DNA of 64,000 bases from Diospyros lotus (taxonomy: Eukaryota > Streptophyta > Magnoliopsida > Ericales > Ebenaceae): the NCBI RefSeq assembly GCF_014633365.1, contig NW_026267105.1, positions 703,950 to 767,949 of the forward strand, given 5' to 3'. A program made the translations under genes and the position numbers. Positions within the stretch are counted from its first letter, which is position 1. The number at the start of each line of letters is the position of its first letter. The notes beneath the pieces were generated by a model. That model had not been told where the DNA came from, made no database searches, and saw nothing but the letters and a program-made list of their open reading frames with translations. Positions 33,357 to 45,713 of the stretch are shown piece by piece.

Positions 33357-33558
33357 CTTACATATTCCACGGGCTTATATTGCCCATCTGCTAGACCAAA
33401 AATGTTTATGCCACCATTCATTCCTGCTTCTTTATCAAACTCACCCACCTTCAAGATGTTCTCAAGCCCCTCAAGGCACACAGTCACAATCCTCGGGTCT
33501 GGACAGATTAGAAGATCACAGAGGGACTTAATGCAACCTTGGCTTGCCAAGAATCTGC
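33357..33558 (-). pseudogene. Captured importin-alpha (karyopherin alpha) exon fragment
   Basis: Importin-alpha is the adaptor that binds nuclear localisation signals through armadillo repeats. The minus strand reads [20 protein letters not shown], then [17 protein letters not shown] and a NGGIN motif, which match the last armadillo repeats of plant importin-alpha. A splice acceptor (TCCTTGCAG) lies just upstream and a GTAAGG donor just downstream, so the fragment came from genomic DNA with introns rather than from mRNA. It has the same orientation as the transposase and lies fully inside the inner PIF element. A stop follows the last armadillo residues. Confidence 0.85.
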
Positions 33559-34375
33559 AAGGATAGTTATTGCATGAGTGGGTGCCTTTGGCCCAATATA
33601 ATGTTATGCCAAATATCAGTACACCTATTGCGTAAGTACAATGGAGTCAAAAGGGCTGGCAGTCTGGCACAATCTTGTTCAATTCGCAGCCTTTGTCACA
33701 AAATTACAGCAGTTCAATAATCAATTACTATAGTAAAGCTCAATGATCCATTATCAATAATCAACTGAGATTCAAAACATAAAGTACGCCAACTTGTTAT
33801 TTTTAACATTTAATAACAAGCACAAGCAATCTTGTTCAATACCATTGCTAAGGAAAGTAATAAGCCTATCTTCTCATTCTTTTTCATACAACAATGCAAA
33901 CACAAAAAAAAATGTCTTCAGAGTACCTGCATTTCCATTTTCTCTTAGTGTTACTTTGGCACCAAAATTTATAATCCAACAACTCAAATTTGGGAAAAAA
34001 CTCTTAGCACATCTACAGAATTATCCTGCAAATTTATTTTATACAACCCACATAAACATCAAATTACCATATGTAAATATATGAATCTCCATTGGACCAT
34101 CAAATTAGGCACGCAAAAAGCCAAGATTACTTCCAGCAATCTTGTTCAATACACATGTAAACATAATACACCTGTAAATGGGAACTAGCCATAAACATAA
34201 TGCACTAGGTACTTCAAGCATTACCATACATAGATCAATACAAGAACAACATACCCATTGGTCTCAAACAAATCATGCATACAATATACTTATTACAAAA
34301 TATATAAAAATATGCAGTTTCATTCTGCCTTATAAATTAAACAGTGTTTGGAACAAACATTCTAAACATCATCCA

Positions 34376-35495
34376 CTAATTAAGTGGGGGTGGATCACGG
34401 CCAAGTTTCTCAAAAACCCAATCCCGCATGAATGCTTCATCAGTCAAACTCATGAAGATTCTTGCAAAACCTTCATCCGCTTGAAATATCTTCATGATTT
34501 GCATCCTATCACGCCTATCTATCTTCATGCCTTTTAATTTTTCTAAAACTAATTGCCAATCTATATGATTTTGTGTATCTATTGTCGCTTGAATCTCCAT
34601 AGCATTGGCAATTCTTTTCGATGATTCGGCAATACTTGATAGGGCAATGATACTCTCATCGGGTTGGGTACATCTACGCCGGCTTCCGTTAGTTCCTCCT
34701 TCGACGTTACGCTTGGAATCACTTTTTTTGCTTGGATTTGTAGCTTCACTTTGACTGTCAATCTCATTTACACTTTCATCCATTACTAAAAAAAAAAAAA
34801 CAAGTTATTATAATCTATAATATAAAGCATATTATGAATAATATATATTTATTATTTACTTTTATAAATACCATGGATGGGAGAGATATCGTCATTACCA
34901 GCTGTTGAGCGCTCTCCTGTAGCAACATCATTTTCAAGGATAACCTCCAACTCATCATACCGAGGACAATGTTTGTTCTTCCACTTTCCAAATTCTGGTT
35001 TCCCCTAAAAAAAAATTTAGAAACAAAGGCAAATATTTTCATGATTTGTCAATGCCCAAAAGAAACTATACTACTAATGTGTAATGACAAAAAAGTTGCA
35101 TAGTCAATAAAGTATTATACCTTAAGAAACTCCTCCCAAGCCAATGCATCGGCTGTGACACGTCCAGTGTTAGGATCCAACCCAAAACCACTCATACTTA
35201 ATAATTGACGAAGTTCAACATATTCTTTCTTAATAGTCTTCAAACGCGCCCTTACATTTTTTTCCGACACCACAACTCCACACCCATTATTTACTCTCTC
35301 AATTACCTTGGACACTTAAGAAGAAGTAACACCATTGTCACTTCTTTTGTGACTAGTCAACACTTAATGATATAGTGCGTTAATCATACAATTATCCATT
35401 ACATCATTCCATCGTATGTGACGATTCTTAGATGTAGGATCCTTTTGGCTTGAACTCTTTTCCTCTCCCATAGGGTTGTTTTTATTATATGCCAT
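34376..35495 (-). pseudogene. Inner PIF ORF1, Myb/SANT-like DNA-binding protein
   Basis: PIF/Harbinger elements carry a second protein that binds DNA and brings transposase to the nucleus. The ATG at 35,495 opens MAYNKNNPMGEEKSS, followed by HIRWNDVMDNCMINALYH, a Myb/SANT-like start. Further motifs are RLKTIKKEYVELRQLLSMSG and LAWEEFLK. After two introns the gene ends DRRDRMQIMKIF...DWVFEKLG at 34,376. Stops lie at ALYH* (about 35,364) and before VSKVIERVN (about 35,318). A residual full exon structure is visible. Confidence 0.82.
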
Positions 35496-35726
35496 AAAAT
35501 CTGTCTTTCAAAATTAAAAGAAGTTATGGTCAACCATTACATAATACCATGTACAAAAAATAATAATCGACTAATAATTTGTCTTCAATTTCAACAACAT
35601 TAATTAGTCATGCATTCAACAATGTATTAAAAAGTAATAATAACATGTCAAATACAACATATGTTATATAAGCAAGTTTATGTCAACCATTACATAAGGA
35701 CATAAATGACAATTAAAAATTCAAAT

Positions 35727-37142
35727 TTAATCGAAATCAACTCCTGCATCATGGTTGGGATGATAATCAGCCCATAATAAATCAGCAATTGTATTCCTAT
35801 TATTAGACCATGTTGCATCAACTGTGAAAGATATGTGAGCATTTGGAGTCTCGTCTTCAGATACATCGACATGTGTAGGGTTATCCTCATCAACGCTAAT
35901 ATCTACGTCCTCACCACAAACATCTTCTATATCATCATTCCTTAAGAAGTTGTGGACGGTACAACAAGCAAAGGACTATCTTTGCTTGTGTTTCAATGTC
36001 GTTGTAGGGTTGATGCCTCAAATATGCAAATCTTCTCTTAAGCAAGCCAATTGTCCTCTCAACAACATTACGTAGAGATGAATAGCGAAAATTGAACAAC
36101 TCCTTACTACTTTCAGGACGTTGACCCTCAATGTCTCTACGATGATAACGAGTCCTGCGGTATGGTGCAAGAAATCCCGGAACCAATGGGAAGCCAGCAT
36201 CACAGAGATAATATTTACCTATCAAAGAATTGTTTGTTACATAATCATTATTAAATAATTAGTAACCTTGTGAAAAAAATTATATCAAACTAGTGGTACA
36301 ACTTACCCAAAGGAACTGTCAGCTTGTGTCCTTGCAGTAATATTGCACTCCTTAACAATCAACCGTCATGTGCCGATCCCTCCCAACCGGCAAGCACATA
36401 TGTAAATTTCATATCAAATGTGCAAGCTACGAAAACATTTTGAGAAATCACTTGCTTTCTATTACGATACCTAGCTTATTCTTCTAAGGGGACATTCGCA
36501 GCAATATATGTACCATCTATTGCCCCTACAACATCCTTTAACCAAAAAAAAAAAAAAAACTTTTAATAAGAAAATTACCTTAGAATATTGAACCTTTACA
36601 AAATATATAATGAAATAATTTCGACCCCTAACCTGAAAATATGTGAACCAAGGCTTGACATTTTCTTTCTCGTATGGTGAGTTGTGAACAGTGGCATTAT
36701 TGACAACATCTCTATACAGTCTAAGACAAGAGTGTAAGACCCTATGGAAGTAATAACTCACTGTTTGTCCAGATCTAAAGAAAGTAAAACTTCCAGCTCG
36801 ATTACGTTCGTCATGCCCAACCGTGTTTAGGAAAATAGTCATTTGTTCCTCAACAAGGACAAATCTACTATCAATCAATCCATATGTTCATAACCGAGCA
36901 CATAATCTATGAAACGGCTCTATTTTCATCCTAAGTAGGTTATGACAAATTCTATCACTCATTCCAAACATTCGTGTAAGGGTCATTTGTCTTTCAGAAT
37001 CCCAATTTATATGAGGAGCCCTTGGGAGATGTCGGTTGTGACGCCTAATATAATTATATATCACAATCGCTTGCATGACCATCGTCCAAAATAAACCCAA
37101 ACGTTGTCGTTGCCATCGACGTTGATTCCTTGTTGAAGGCAT
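35727..37142 (-). pseudogene. Inner PIF/Harbinger transposase (DDE superfamily)
   Basis: The ATG at 37,142 opens MPSTRNQRRWQRQRLGL. The helix-turn-helix region (RMFGMSDRICHNLLRM, FRSGQTVSYYFHRVLHSCLR) precedes the catalytic domain. All three acidic residues are seen: VVGAIDGTYIA, WEGSAHDG and RNVVERTIGLLKRRF. An intron lies at about 36,540-36,632 (donor GTTAGG, acceptor TTAAAG), and another is likely before YYLCDAGFP. In-frame stops occur at LCARL*TYG, PLEE*ARY and AHDG*LLRS, and one extra T near 35,965 shifts the frame before ACCTVHNFLRN. Inactive. Confidence 0.88.
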
Positions 37143-37559
37143 GTTACTCACTACCACGTATAAAATAAAAATTTAATAAAATCAACATATAAATTACATA
37201 AGACACAAAATATTTTCACCACTAAAAGTGAACAAAAACTCACATAATTTAACACAAACTAAATAGTAAAATTAATCCTTAGTGTGACATACAATGATTA
37301 GAGAAAATTGGTCTGTAATTATAAATTTTCATCGCCGCTGCCTATCCAATGAGACACAATTTTTATACAAAATATTATATGCATAATGTGAGACAAAGCA
37401 ACCCTAAACAGAGACCAAGAAGATACAAAAATTGGTCTGTAATTATAATTTTCAGTAATTATAAATTTTTAGTACAAAAATTACCACAAAGCAACCCTAA
37501 ACATCTATATATAAATGAGAAGTTTTCTGTAAAATTATAAATTTTTAGAACAAAAATTG

Positions 37560-38300
37560 CCCAAGATGGCGACGAAAGCTTACCGTGGACAAAGATAGCG
37601 ACGAGGATGAACAACGGTCTGCAAGTCGGAATCAGAGGTCGACTTCGGCGGAGATGGCGAACACGAATATCACTCGCTGAAACAGAGACCAAGATCACTC
37701 GCTGAAACAGAGAAAAAGATCGCTTTCGGTGGATGAAGACTCCAGATCGATGGTCGAAGACCAAGATCGCTCATTGACACAGAGAGAAAAACCAAGATCG
37801 ATGGATGAATACCAAGATCGCTCGTTGGATCTACATAAATAAGAACAGAACGAGGACGGAAACCTTATCGTGGAAGAAGATGAAGATATGCTGGTGGTGT
37901 GAAACTCGAAATCAAAGGTGGTCTTCCGCGGAGATGGCGACGAAAACGAAGTCAGAGCTGGAGTTTTGTGGAGATGGCGACGAAGCCCAAGTCGAAGATG
38001 GATGGCGATGGATGGCGAGTTACAAGAAGTCGGAGATGGTCTTCTTTGGAGGTGGATGGCGACTCATAAGAAGTCGGAGATGGCGACGAAGCCCAAGTAG
38101 AAGCTCGACTTCGGCGGTGGATGGGGACGAAGAGGAAGGGGAAGAAGGCGGCTCGAATAGGAGAGGAAACCCTAGAGAAATCGAGGTGGACAGGGACGAA
38201 GGCGGCTCGAATGAGAGAGGAAACCCTAGAAAAATCGAGGTAGACAAGGATGAATGCGGCTCAAATGGAAGAGGAAACCCTAGAGAAATCGAGTGGGAGG
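37560..38300. repeat. GATGGCGACG-rich leader and 54-bp minisatellite
   Basis: Upstream of the inner transposase, GGAGATGGCGACGAA-type words recur between 37,560 and 38,100. From 38,147 a 54-bp unit (GCGGCTC..AT, AGAGGAAACCCTAGA, AATCGAGG) occurs 2.7 times, with starts at 38,147, 38,201 and 38,255. On the plus strand it reads as an 18-residue repeat (GGSN.RGNP..IEVD.DE). Confidence 0.85.
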
Positions 38301-38522
38301 GTGCGAATGTGTTGTGCGCGCAGATATGAATTCCCTAGAAATGTAAAACAAGCCCCTCCCCTAGGAAAATCATTTCCAGCAAAAGCGAGAAAAGGGCCTC
38401 ACGTGAGCGAAAATAGGAACTTAATTTCCCTAGAAAATAAATGTAATCAAACACTACAAAAGTTAGAATTTAGATGGAAAATAATCATTTTCTATGGAAA
38501 TTAAATGCAATCAAACAGGCCC

Positions 38523-39115
38523 TTAGTGTAAAGTTATGTGTTTAGTTTGTAAAAACTGATAAGCTGTTACAACTTGGCAAAAAGACTAAAATGGACATGA
38601 CATTGAAAAATGTAAATAAAATTCAAAAAATACATTTTTTTAAAAAAAAAATTAAAAAATGTCCAATTGCTAAAATACTTATAATTACATGTTAATAAAT
38701 TATAAAAAAAGTTAAAAAATATATAATTTTTATACTTTATGTATATAGATTTAATTCATAAAAATCTTTAATATATATGTTGAGATATTATATAAAATTA
38801 TTTATTTTTAAATTTTATCAATACATATCAAATATTTGCCATTTAAATAAATATTAATACTTAAATTTATATTTGTTTCAAACAGCTAGAAATTTGTTAT
38901 ATATTATAAGATTAGAAGATTATACATACACAATAATTGATAATTAAATAAACTTAATAATTACAAAATTCAAAATTAGATAAGACACAATATTTAAATG
39001 GAAGTTCAATGATCCCATACATACATGCAAATGCGTTACTAGAACAAACATACAAATTTAAATACAATTATTGTGGTTGTCCAATATCTAGGGCTATATC
39101 ATCCCGCACTGCCAT
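38523..39115. other. AT-rich 3' non-coding part of the outer PIF element
   Basis: About 590 bp, strongly AT-rich, downstream of the outer transposase and next to the inner insertion. No gene is seen. Confidence 0.6.
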
Positions 39116-40126
39116 CTAATAATTATCACTCTGGTCCACTTCATCATTAATTTGACTATCAGATGGTGTCATTAATTGTGCATTAGGAATATAATTTTCA
39201 TTTTCAGCTGCAGTGAATGCAACATCCTGTATCCCTTTCTTCCTAATATAGTTATGGATGGCCATTGTACCTAGAACAATGTCTCTTTGGGTATCAAAAT
39301 TGTATGCAGGCATATCTTCCAAAACCTTAAATCTCTTCTTCCACACTCCAGAAGTGCGCTCAACAATCATTCTACACAAAGAATGTAGGTAATTGAATGA
39401 CTCTTTATACCCTCTTGGTGCACGCAATCATGTTGTTCTCACACGCCGAAAATCTTGCAAGTGATATCTTATATGCTCACCCTTGTATGGCCTCATGTAT
39501 CCAGTCTTATGAGAGTACCCTATATCTACTAAATAATATTTCCCTCTTATTGGATGGGGAAAATTCAAGTCAGGGCCTACGAATTGCTTCATTAAATATT
39601 CTGGCATCATGAGCTGATCCCTCTCAACTAGCCCATGCAAATGTAAAACACATGTTAAAATCCACAATTGCAAGGATATTTGGGATCAGATATCCTTTGT
39701 GTCCTATATAGGGTACTTCTTCACCTCGTGGCAATCGAGCCTTTACATGAGTACCGGAAATAGCTCCAATACATTCCTGCAATCAAAAGGTAAGACTTTT
39801 TGAATTATGTTCCAACGTTTAACTTAAGAATAATCACAAGTTAATAAAATTCATTAATAAGTACCTTAAAGAATGGCAAATACTTAGGGTTATTTAGATT
39901 GTGCTATCCTTCCCCGTCATTGTAGTTAGGATGTGGTTTAATAATGTCAATACCTAACCTATTAACAGCAACCAAAACTCTGTGAAATTATCGGCTAATT
40001 GTCTCACCGGAATGATTGAACATTTCTTGTATCAATCGATTCGCAGCCCCATACCCACAAATCATCAAAAATATTCCTACTGATTCAGGCACAGACATTC
40101 CTCGTGTCGGGGTGAGACCATATCTT

Positions 40127-42352
40127 TGAAGGGAAACCCCAACTCTTTGTGTATCGATACAAGGGTTTTATTGTTTTTAAAACTTTTCTCAAAAACATAA
40201 ATAATAACGCAACGGAAATAAATTCAAGATCATCTTGCAAGACTTGGTTTCTTATGACCATATGCAATACAAAAATTAAACCATGCCAAATATACCTTAC
40301 GGTGGTTTGACATCCGGTGTAGAGGTTGGAACTTTTCAAGATAGTAACGGTTGCACACCAACAGCTTCCAAATAGTTAACCGGTTAGACCGAACCGTCAC
40401 TCGAAAGCATGAAGGGCCTAGTTAGTCCACGCTCCAAATAGGGAATGAATCCTACAACTTAGCTTATGTGCTAGCCAAGGTAAGTGTAGGAGATGAAAGA
40501 TAAATAGATTCCAAAAACTAATAGACTTTCTATTATGTTGGATTTGCTACACTAGCAACAATGGAATTAAGAGAAAAATTGGGAGTAATGGTTAAGAGAA
40601 TTCCAACAAGAATGAGAAGCATAAGAGCTTATGGCCAAATGATTTCTCATATTTTCATTTCTCTCCATGATCACCTATTTATAGGAGGAGATGGTCATAT
40701 TATTTTCAATATAATATATCACATATATTATATATAATGAAAGTGCATTTTTCTTTTCAATATAATATATCATATATATTATTTGAAGTGCTCTTCCCAT
40801 TTTAATAAAATATATTATATATTAAATATAATGGAAGTGCATATTTTCTTTTCAATAATATATCATATATATTATTTGAAGTGCTCTTTTCTTTTATCAT
40901 ATAATATATCATATATATTATATATTGAAAGTGCCATTTCTTTTCCATATAATATATCATACATATTATATAGAATGAAAATTCTCTTTTAATATCTATA
41001 TAATATATCATATATATTATATAGATAATGGAAATTCTCTATTAATATCTATACAATATATCATATATATTATATAGATAATGGAAATTCTCTTTTAATT
41101 TCTAAATATTTAATTTAAATTAATTCTCTCAATATAATATAATATATGTATAACTATTATACATAAAATATTATATAAGAATTAATTATCCAATGAGAAC
41201 CATTCTCATTATTAATATCTCGGTAAAAAATCATTAACCCTTAATAAAGATTATAACTTCCATCACTTAATTAACCATTACACTTGGATATACGTGTGAC
41301 CTTCTAGGTTCACCACTAAGTAGCAATCGAGATACATCAAACCCTTTGACGCCAACCAAACACTTTGGTCTACAATGAGGATCTTTTCATTTTCCCGATG
41401 TAACTTGAAAAACCCTGAGTGACAACTAACATTATGTCAAGATGATCCTACCAGTAATGAAGTCATACTTCTTGAGAACCTATTTGGGCTTCCAATTCCC
41501 GTGTACTATAATCCTTCCATCGATTAACAACCCGATCGAGTGAGAGTCATGGATCGATCAAACTCACTAACTCGATAGCTATGCCAAGATCTAGTGTGGT
41601 GTGATTGAGATGACACATCGAAACACTTTCCGACATTAGAAACACATTTTCAATCATGTGTACCCTGGCCAGGGATTTATACAACCATAACCACCCTGAT
41701 TGCATAGGATGTTCACCTTACGCCGAAGGTCGACGGATCCCATTAGCAATCACCTATCTCTATATGCCACTGTACATGAACACGTAGTGCATCTCCCATT
41801 CGATAACCGAATGGTATTTAGCAATGGCAAATTCCTGACACCAACATACAAGACAACTGTGTTGCTTCTAGTCTAAGGACCAGTAACACGATCGAAGCCT
41901 GTGATAGATCATAGATCCTCCGAGCCATGTGATCTATCACGTGCATCACATTCAGTAGGCACATGTATACTATGTCCATCTCATGGATTATGGCATGCGA
42001 CTCACCATTCTTTATCATTAGTATCTCATACTAATCAAATGTAGTATCTCATGTATCAGTCCGTACTCGACTAATCATAGTCCTCATCTGAGAAGTCTAA
42101 GGACTGCGAATAACCATTAAGACATCCTTATTACAAAGGTCAATTGTCACATATTCTCAACACTTAAGAATAAGACCTTTAATAGGAAATCTAAGGATTC
42201 ATTCATATTAATGATTGGAGAGCTATGAATGAAGATATGACCTTAAATATGAAAACATATTTTATTATATATTGCAAGTATTACATCATTATTCCCATAA
42301 ATATAAATGCCAGATGCCATCTAAATCTAGCAATAGGGCATTAACACTAACA
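40127..42352 (-). mobile_element. Solo family X LTR in the outer PIF transposase
   Basis: Perfect 5-bp duplication ATCTT (40,122-40,126 and 42,353-42,357). On the minus strand it starts TGTTAGTGTTAATGCCC and ends GGTTTCCCTTCA, 2226 bp. It is homologous along its length to 20,767-22,927. No internal region or primer site is present, which fits LTR-LTR recombination. Confidence 0.9.
40690..41100. repeat. AT palindrome array within the solo LTR
   Basis: About seven copies of an ATATAATATATCATATATATTATAT-like palindromic core alternate with GAAAGTGC or GAAATTCTCTTTTAAT spacers, roughly 50-65 bp apart. The two family-X copies near 20-23 kb lack this array. Confidence 0.85.
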
Positions 42353-42850
42353 ATCTTTCAGTTAAATCATGACAGAAATCCAAAAAAATTGTTTTCGTCA
42401 TGCGAAAATCTTAGTAACATCGACTTTCATTACCATTAAGTATTTCATGAATAAGTATACGACCTGTTCGTTGAGATGTATGACATGGCTCCTTAAGCAT
42501 GTATTTGCTGTAATAAATTAGAATTGCCCATGCAGCTTGCCTGAATAAAAACATTGATTCTGCATTAACCTGTTCCTCATTTGCTTCATCATTGTCATTT
42601 TCCCAAGACTCCATTACTCTGTGAAGCATGGAGCTTTATTAATATCAATACAAGCTGATCTTAACAAGTTAAGTCTAAAATATTAACAAATCAAACTGCA
42701 TTCAAACATAAAATCCTATGAACAAGAAGTTACAGAAAATAATCCAACATGCTCAATAATAAACAACATTCAACATAAAACACACTCAACAATAGTCTAA
42801 ACAATATTCAAACATAAATTAAATTAGTTATAACATATTAAAGAAAATGT

Positions 42851-43908
42851 TCATGGTGGAGGCTGATATTCCTCAAACAACTGATATAGGTAGTCCAACC
42901 AAGCAAATCTTACCTCGTCGGATGGTTGATTTATAAAGATAGTTCGATTCGGGGGCTTGGTAAAAAGGGTGCAAGCATAATTCCACAACCTACACCCAAC
43001 CTCAATGGGGAGACGCTGCAATACGTCCAAGCATTTTTGAATGCTCTCCTGCATCTGGTCCTGCAACAGAGTTCGAAGTATTTGTGCTCTTGGAGTATAG
43101 TTTCATTAAATCTTCAATATTTGTCCTCAACATGCCAACACTCAACATCTTTTCCTTCCAAGCCCTTTTAGTGGTCGATGGTCGCTCTTGTTTCCAAGTT
43201 GGTACTACAAACAAATCGTCACCAGTTATGACATCATAAGGGCCTTGATCCGTAGCAAATGGGTCTCCACGATTATTTATATCCTTAGTGTTTTCAATTC
43301 CATCATCATCTTTATCAGTACTCAATAGTTGAGTTGGAGGCTCATATTGACTTGGAGCTCATGCTCTTTCCCCAGTTGCTGCAATATCAGAGAACAAGGC
43401 ATCGTAGCGAAACCATATGATGGACAAGTTTTTGTTCTTGAATTTTCGATCATTTTCAATTTCCTGTAAACCCACAAATGCAACAAATTGTCATATATTG
43501 TATCAATTAGCTTATAAGATATCAAAATTTGTCATATGGATAACACATCACAATACCTTAATTTTTTGCTCCCACCAAGCATTATCTGCCATAACAGTCT
43601 TCCTTGTTTCGTCCCACCCCAAACCTGACTCGCCTCGCATCATTTTCTTAAAAAGTGTCCATTCTTTTTTCATAGAATCCCAGTGGCTTTTTCAATTGTT
43701 TGTTGTCATAACACCTCCATGTTATTTCATTAAAAATCTTGACCAAATTTTTCCATCCATCTTTATTTATAAATGATCCTGGTCTATTTCCTTTATGAAT
43801 CTCTTGTTCTATTAGCTCTATAAATTGTAGATGTGTGTGGTCATCCCACTTAGCAGAGGATCGTCCCGTATTGAAAGCATAGTTCATACGTTTCTTTCCT
43901 TTATCCAT
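42851..43908 (-). pseudogene. Outer PIF ORF1, Myb/SANT-like DNA-binding protein
   Basis: The ATG at 43,908 opens MDKGKKRMNYAFNTGRSSAKW, then DDHTHLQFIELIEQEIHKG and GWKNLVKIFNEITWR, the Myb/SANT-like trihelix domain common to these elements. After frame breaks near 43,690 and an intron near 43,460-43,560 it continues with TKRAWKEKMLSVG, and ends LQRLPIEVGCRLW...LFEEYQPPP at 42,851. A stop lies in GERA*APSQ. It presumably served as the transposase partner. Confidence 0.82.
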
Positions 43909-44909
43909 CTATATCGCAAAAAATGTGGGAGACATAAGAAATCTAAAGGTATTAGGAAACATATACAGAAAATGCAAAAAACTAAAAAACATACATAAAC
44001 ATTTCAAGAAATATTTCAATATAGTCTCTGTATCCCTAACCAATCAACAAAAACATTCTAACATATTATTTCTATCCCTAACCAATCAACAATGTGGGAG
44101 ACACACAAAAAATAGAATATACTATTATTCTGAAAATACGTAAAATTACACAAAAATGAGTTTCACAAATTAATCACACATTCACAAAATACGATCAGCA
44201 ACTAATCACAAAATCTAAAATTACAAATAATATTACAGAAAATAATAGTGTTAGTAATCACGCAAATAATTGTAATTAAATATGCAAATATAGAGAGACA
44301 TATACCTATCAGCAATGAGAAGGCGACAACAACGTCAAGGGGGAAGGCAGATCTGGTTGAAGGATCTGGAGGCGCGACGAAAGAGAAGACCCAGGCGACG
44401 AAGATGGAGGCTTGCGGCATTGGGCGAAGAAGGCAACGGCGATGGCGACGATCTGCTAGCAGGGTGGCACTAGGCAGCTTGCGCGATGGCGACGCTGGGC
44501 AGCGATGACGGCTTGCGGCGATGGGCTACTTGCGGCGATGGAAGCGTTGGGCGGAGATGCAGGCTTGCGACACTGGCGATGGCGGCGCTCTGCTAGGGAA
44601 GATGATCGCAGTGAAGTGAAGGAGAAGCTGACAGTAATAAGGCTCGGGAAGGTATAAGGATAGGGGGTTGTAAATGTTGATATTGTTGGAAGGTGAAATG
44701 GTCATTGAACTGGTCAACTCAAAAAGCTCCAGACAGCTTCTTTACAAAAGCGAGTGGGTGATGGCTTTCTGAAAACGCTCTTGGTTAGCGTTTAAGCTCC
44801 ATAGCGTTTAAGCTGTTACTAACATCCAAACATATAAGAAATAAGTTGCATAGCTTATACGCTAAATGAAAAGCTTATAAGCGGTCAAACCGCATTGCCA
44901 AACTAGCGC
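43909..44909. other. 5' non-coding part of the outer PIF element
   Basis: No gene. 44,330-44,600 is GC-rich with repeated GATGGCGAC, GGCGACGAAG and GCTTGCGGC words, like the leader of the inner PIF element at 37,560-38,100. The rest is AT-rich up to the terminal repeat. Confidence 0.65.
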
Positions 44910-44912
44910 TAA

Positions 44913-45713
44913 GAACGTGTTTGGCTTACTTTTTTTTATGATATGGATTTGGCAAATTTGGAAAAATAGGACTTTCGGTACTAAAGTTTGTAAAAATATA
45001 ACACTTTGAAAATCTTTGTAAAACTAGGACTTTTAAGATTTGAGTGGATTAAAATGTTTTCACTTTAAATTAATTATAGGATCTTGTGTTCTTCTTTCAT
45101 GCACATTCTCATTTGCCTCCGTCAATATCTCTCTCACTTGTCTTTCTTTCTCTTCATCTGAGTGTTGTTTCTTTATCAATTGTTTTCTTCAAAGTCATTG
45201 TTGTTCTTCCCTTTGCAGATCTGGCTCTCGAAAGTCTTTATGCCAGACATGTATCCATTTTCTTATCTTTGAAAAACTTTGGCCAATGAATCTTAGTAGC
45301 TTGAGTGATTTCAGAGTATTTTATTATTTTCGCTGCTATTTTTTGAATGAAAACGTAATTGGCTTTGGTTATTTATTCAAAAGCTCAATTGAATGAAAAG
45401 TATGCATTTCGCTGGTTTGAACATATATCGATTAAGTCATTATATATTTCAACCGATATAGGTTAAAACACGGTAGCACCATGAAAAATGCTTTATATCG
45501 GTTGATATATCAGTCAGAAAAATATATGTATGTATCAACATTCTTTCTAAACTGATATATCAGCAGCATTTTATCAGTTGAGATCTTATGTAAATCGATA
45601 TATATTAATCGACATATCCTTAGACGATTGATATTAAGAAACCGATATAACCTTAAACAATCGATATATTTTTATACTTATAGAACCGATATGTTTTAAT
45701 TTATATTATAAGA
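44913..45713. other. Left flank of the MULE, with ATATCGGTT-like motifs
   Basis: No gene. 44,955-45,035 carries two similar AAATAGGACTTT / AAACTAGGACTTTT blocks. 45,420-45,700 contains about seven words like AACCGATATA or TATATCGGTT. The left end of the MULE was not located. Confidence 0.55.

Larger units (their letters stand above)
32377..38522 (-). mobile_element. Inner PIF/Harbinger element with captured importin-alpha exon
   Basis: Flanked by TTA (32,374-32,376 and 38,523-38,525). Terminal repeats are GGGTGCGTTTGATAGACAT at the left and GGGCCTGTTTGATTGCAT (complement) at the right. Its 6146 bp hold a transposase (35,727-37,142), a Myb/SANT-like gene (34,376-35,495) and an importin-alpha fragment (33,357-33,558). 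The interior near the left end has GGAATTC-rich inverted words and a tandem repeat of about 62 bp near 32,740-32,835. Confidence 0.88.
39116..42629 (-). pseudogene. Outer PIF/Harbinger transposase, split by a solo LTR
   Basis: The N-terminal part is at 42,629-42,358 (MESWENDNDEANEEQVN, FRQAAWAILIYY). After the solo LTR and its duplication it continues at 40,126 in the same frame: DLTER then YGLTPTRGMSVPESVGIFLM. HSGETISR, IDIIKPHPNYND, ECIGAISGTHVKARLP and SWEGSAHDARIF-type sequence follow, then MIVERTSGVWKKRF. The first catalytic Asp (AIDGT in the family) is Ser here (39,756-39,758), while the second Asp and the Glu remain. TGA and TAA stops also occur (SR*FHR, AS*EG). Inactive. Confidence 0.85.
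32247..44909 (-). mobile_element. Outer PIF/Harbinger element (hosts an inner PIF and a solo LTR)
   Basis: Flanked by TAA on both sides (32,244-32,246 and 44,910-44,912), the superfamily's 3-bp target choice. Terminal inverted repeats are GGCTTAGTTTGGCTATGC at the left and GCGCTAGTTTGGCAATGC (complement) at the right. It encodes a Harbinger transposase and a Myb/SANT-like protein, both on the minus strand. Without the insertions (32,377-38,525 and 40,127-42,357) it would be about 4.3 kb. It lies about 450 bp upstream of the MED8 start codon. The transposase is dead. Confidence 0.85.
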
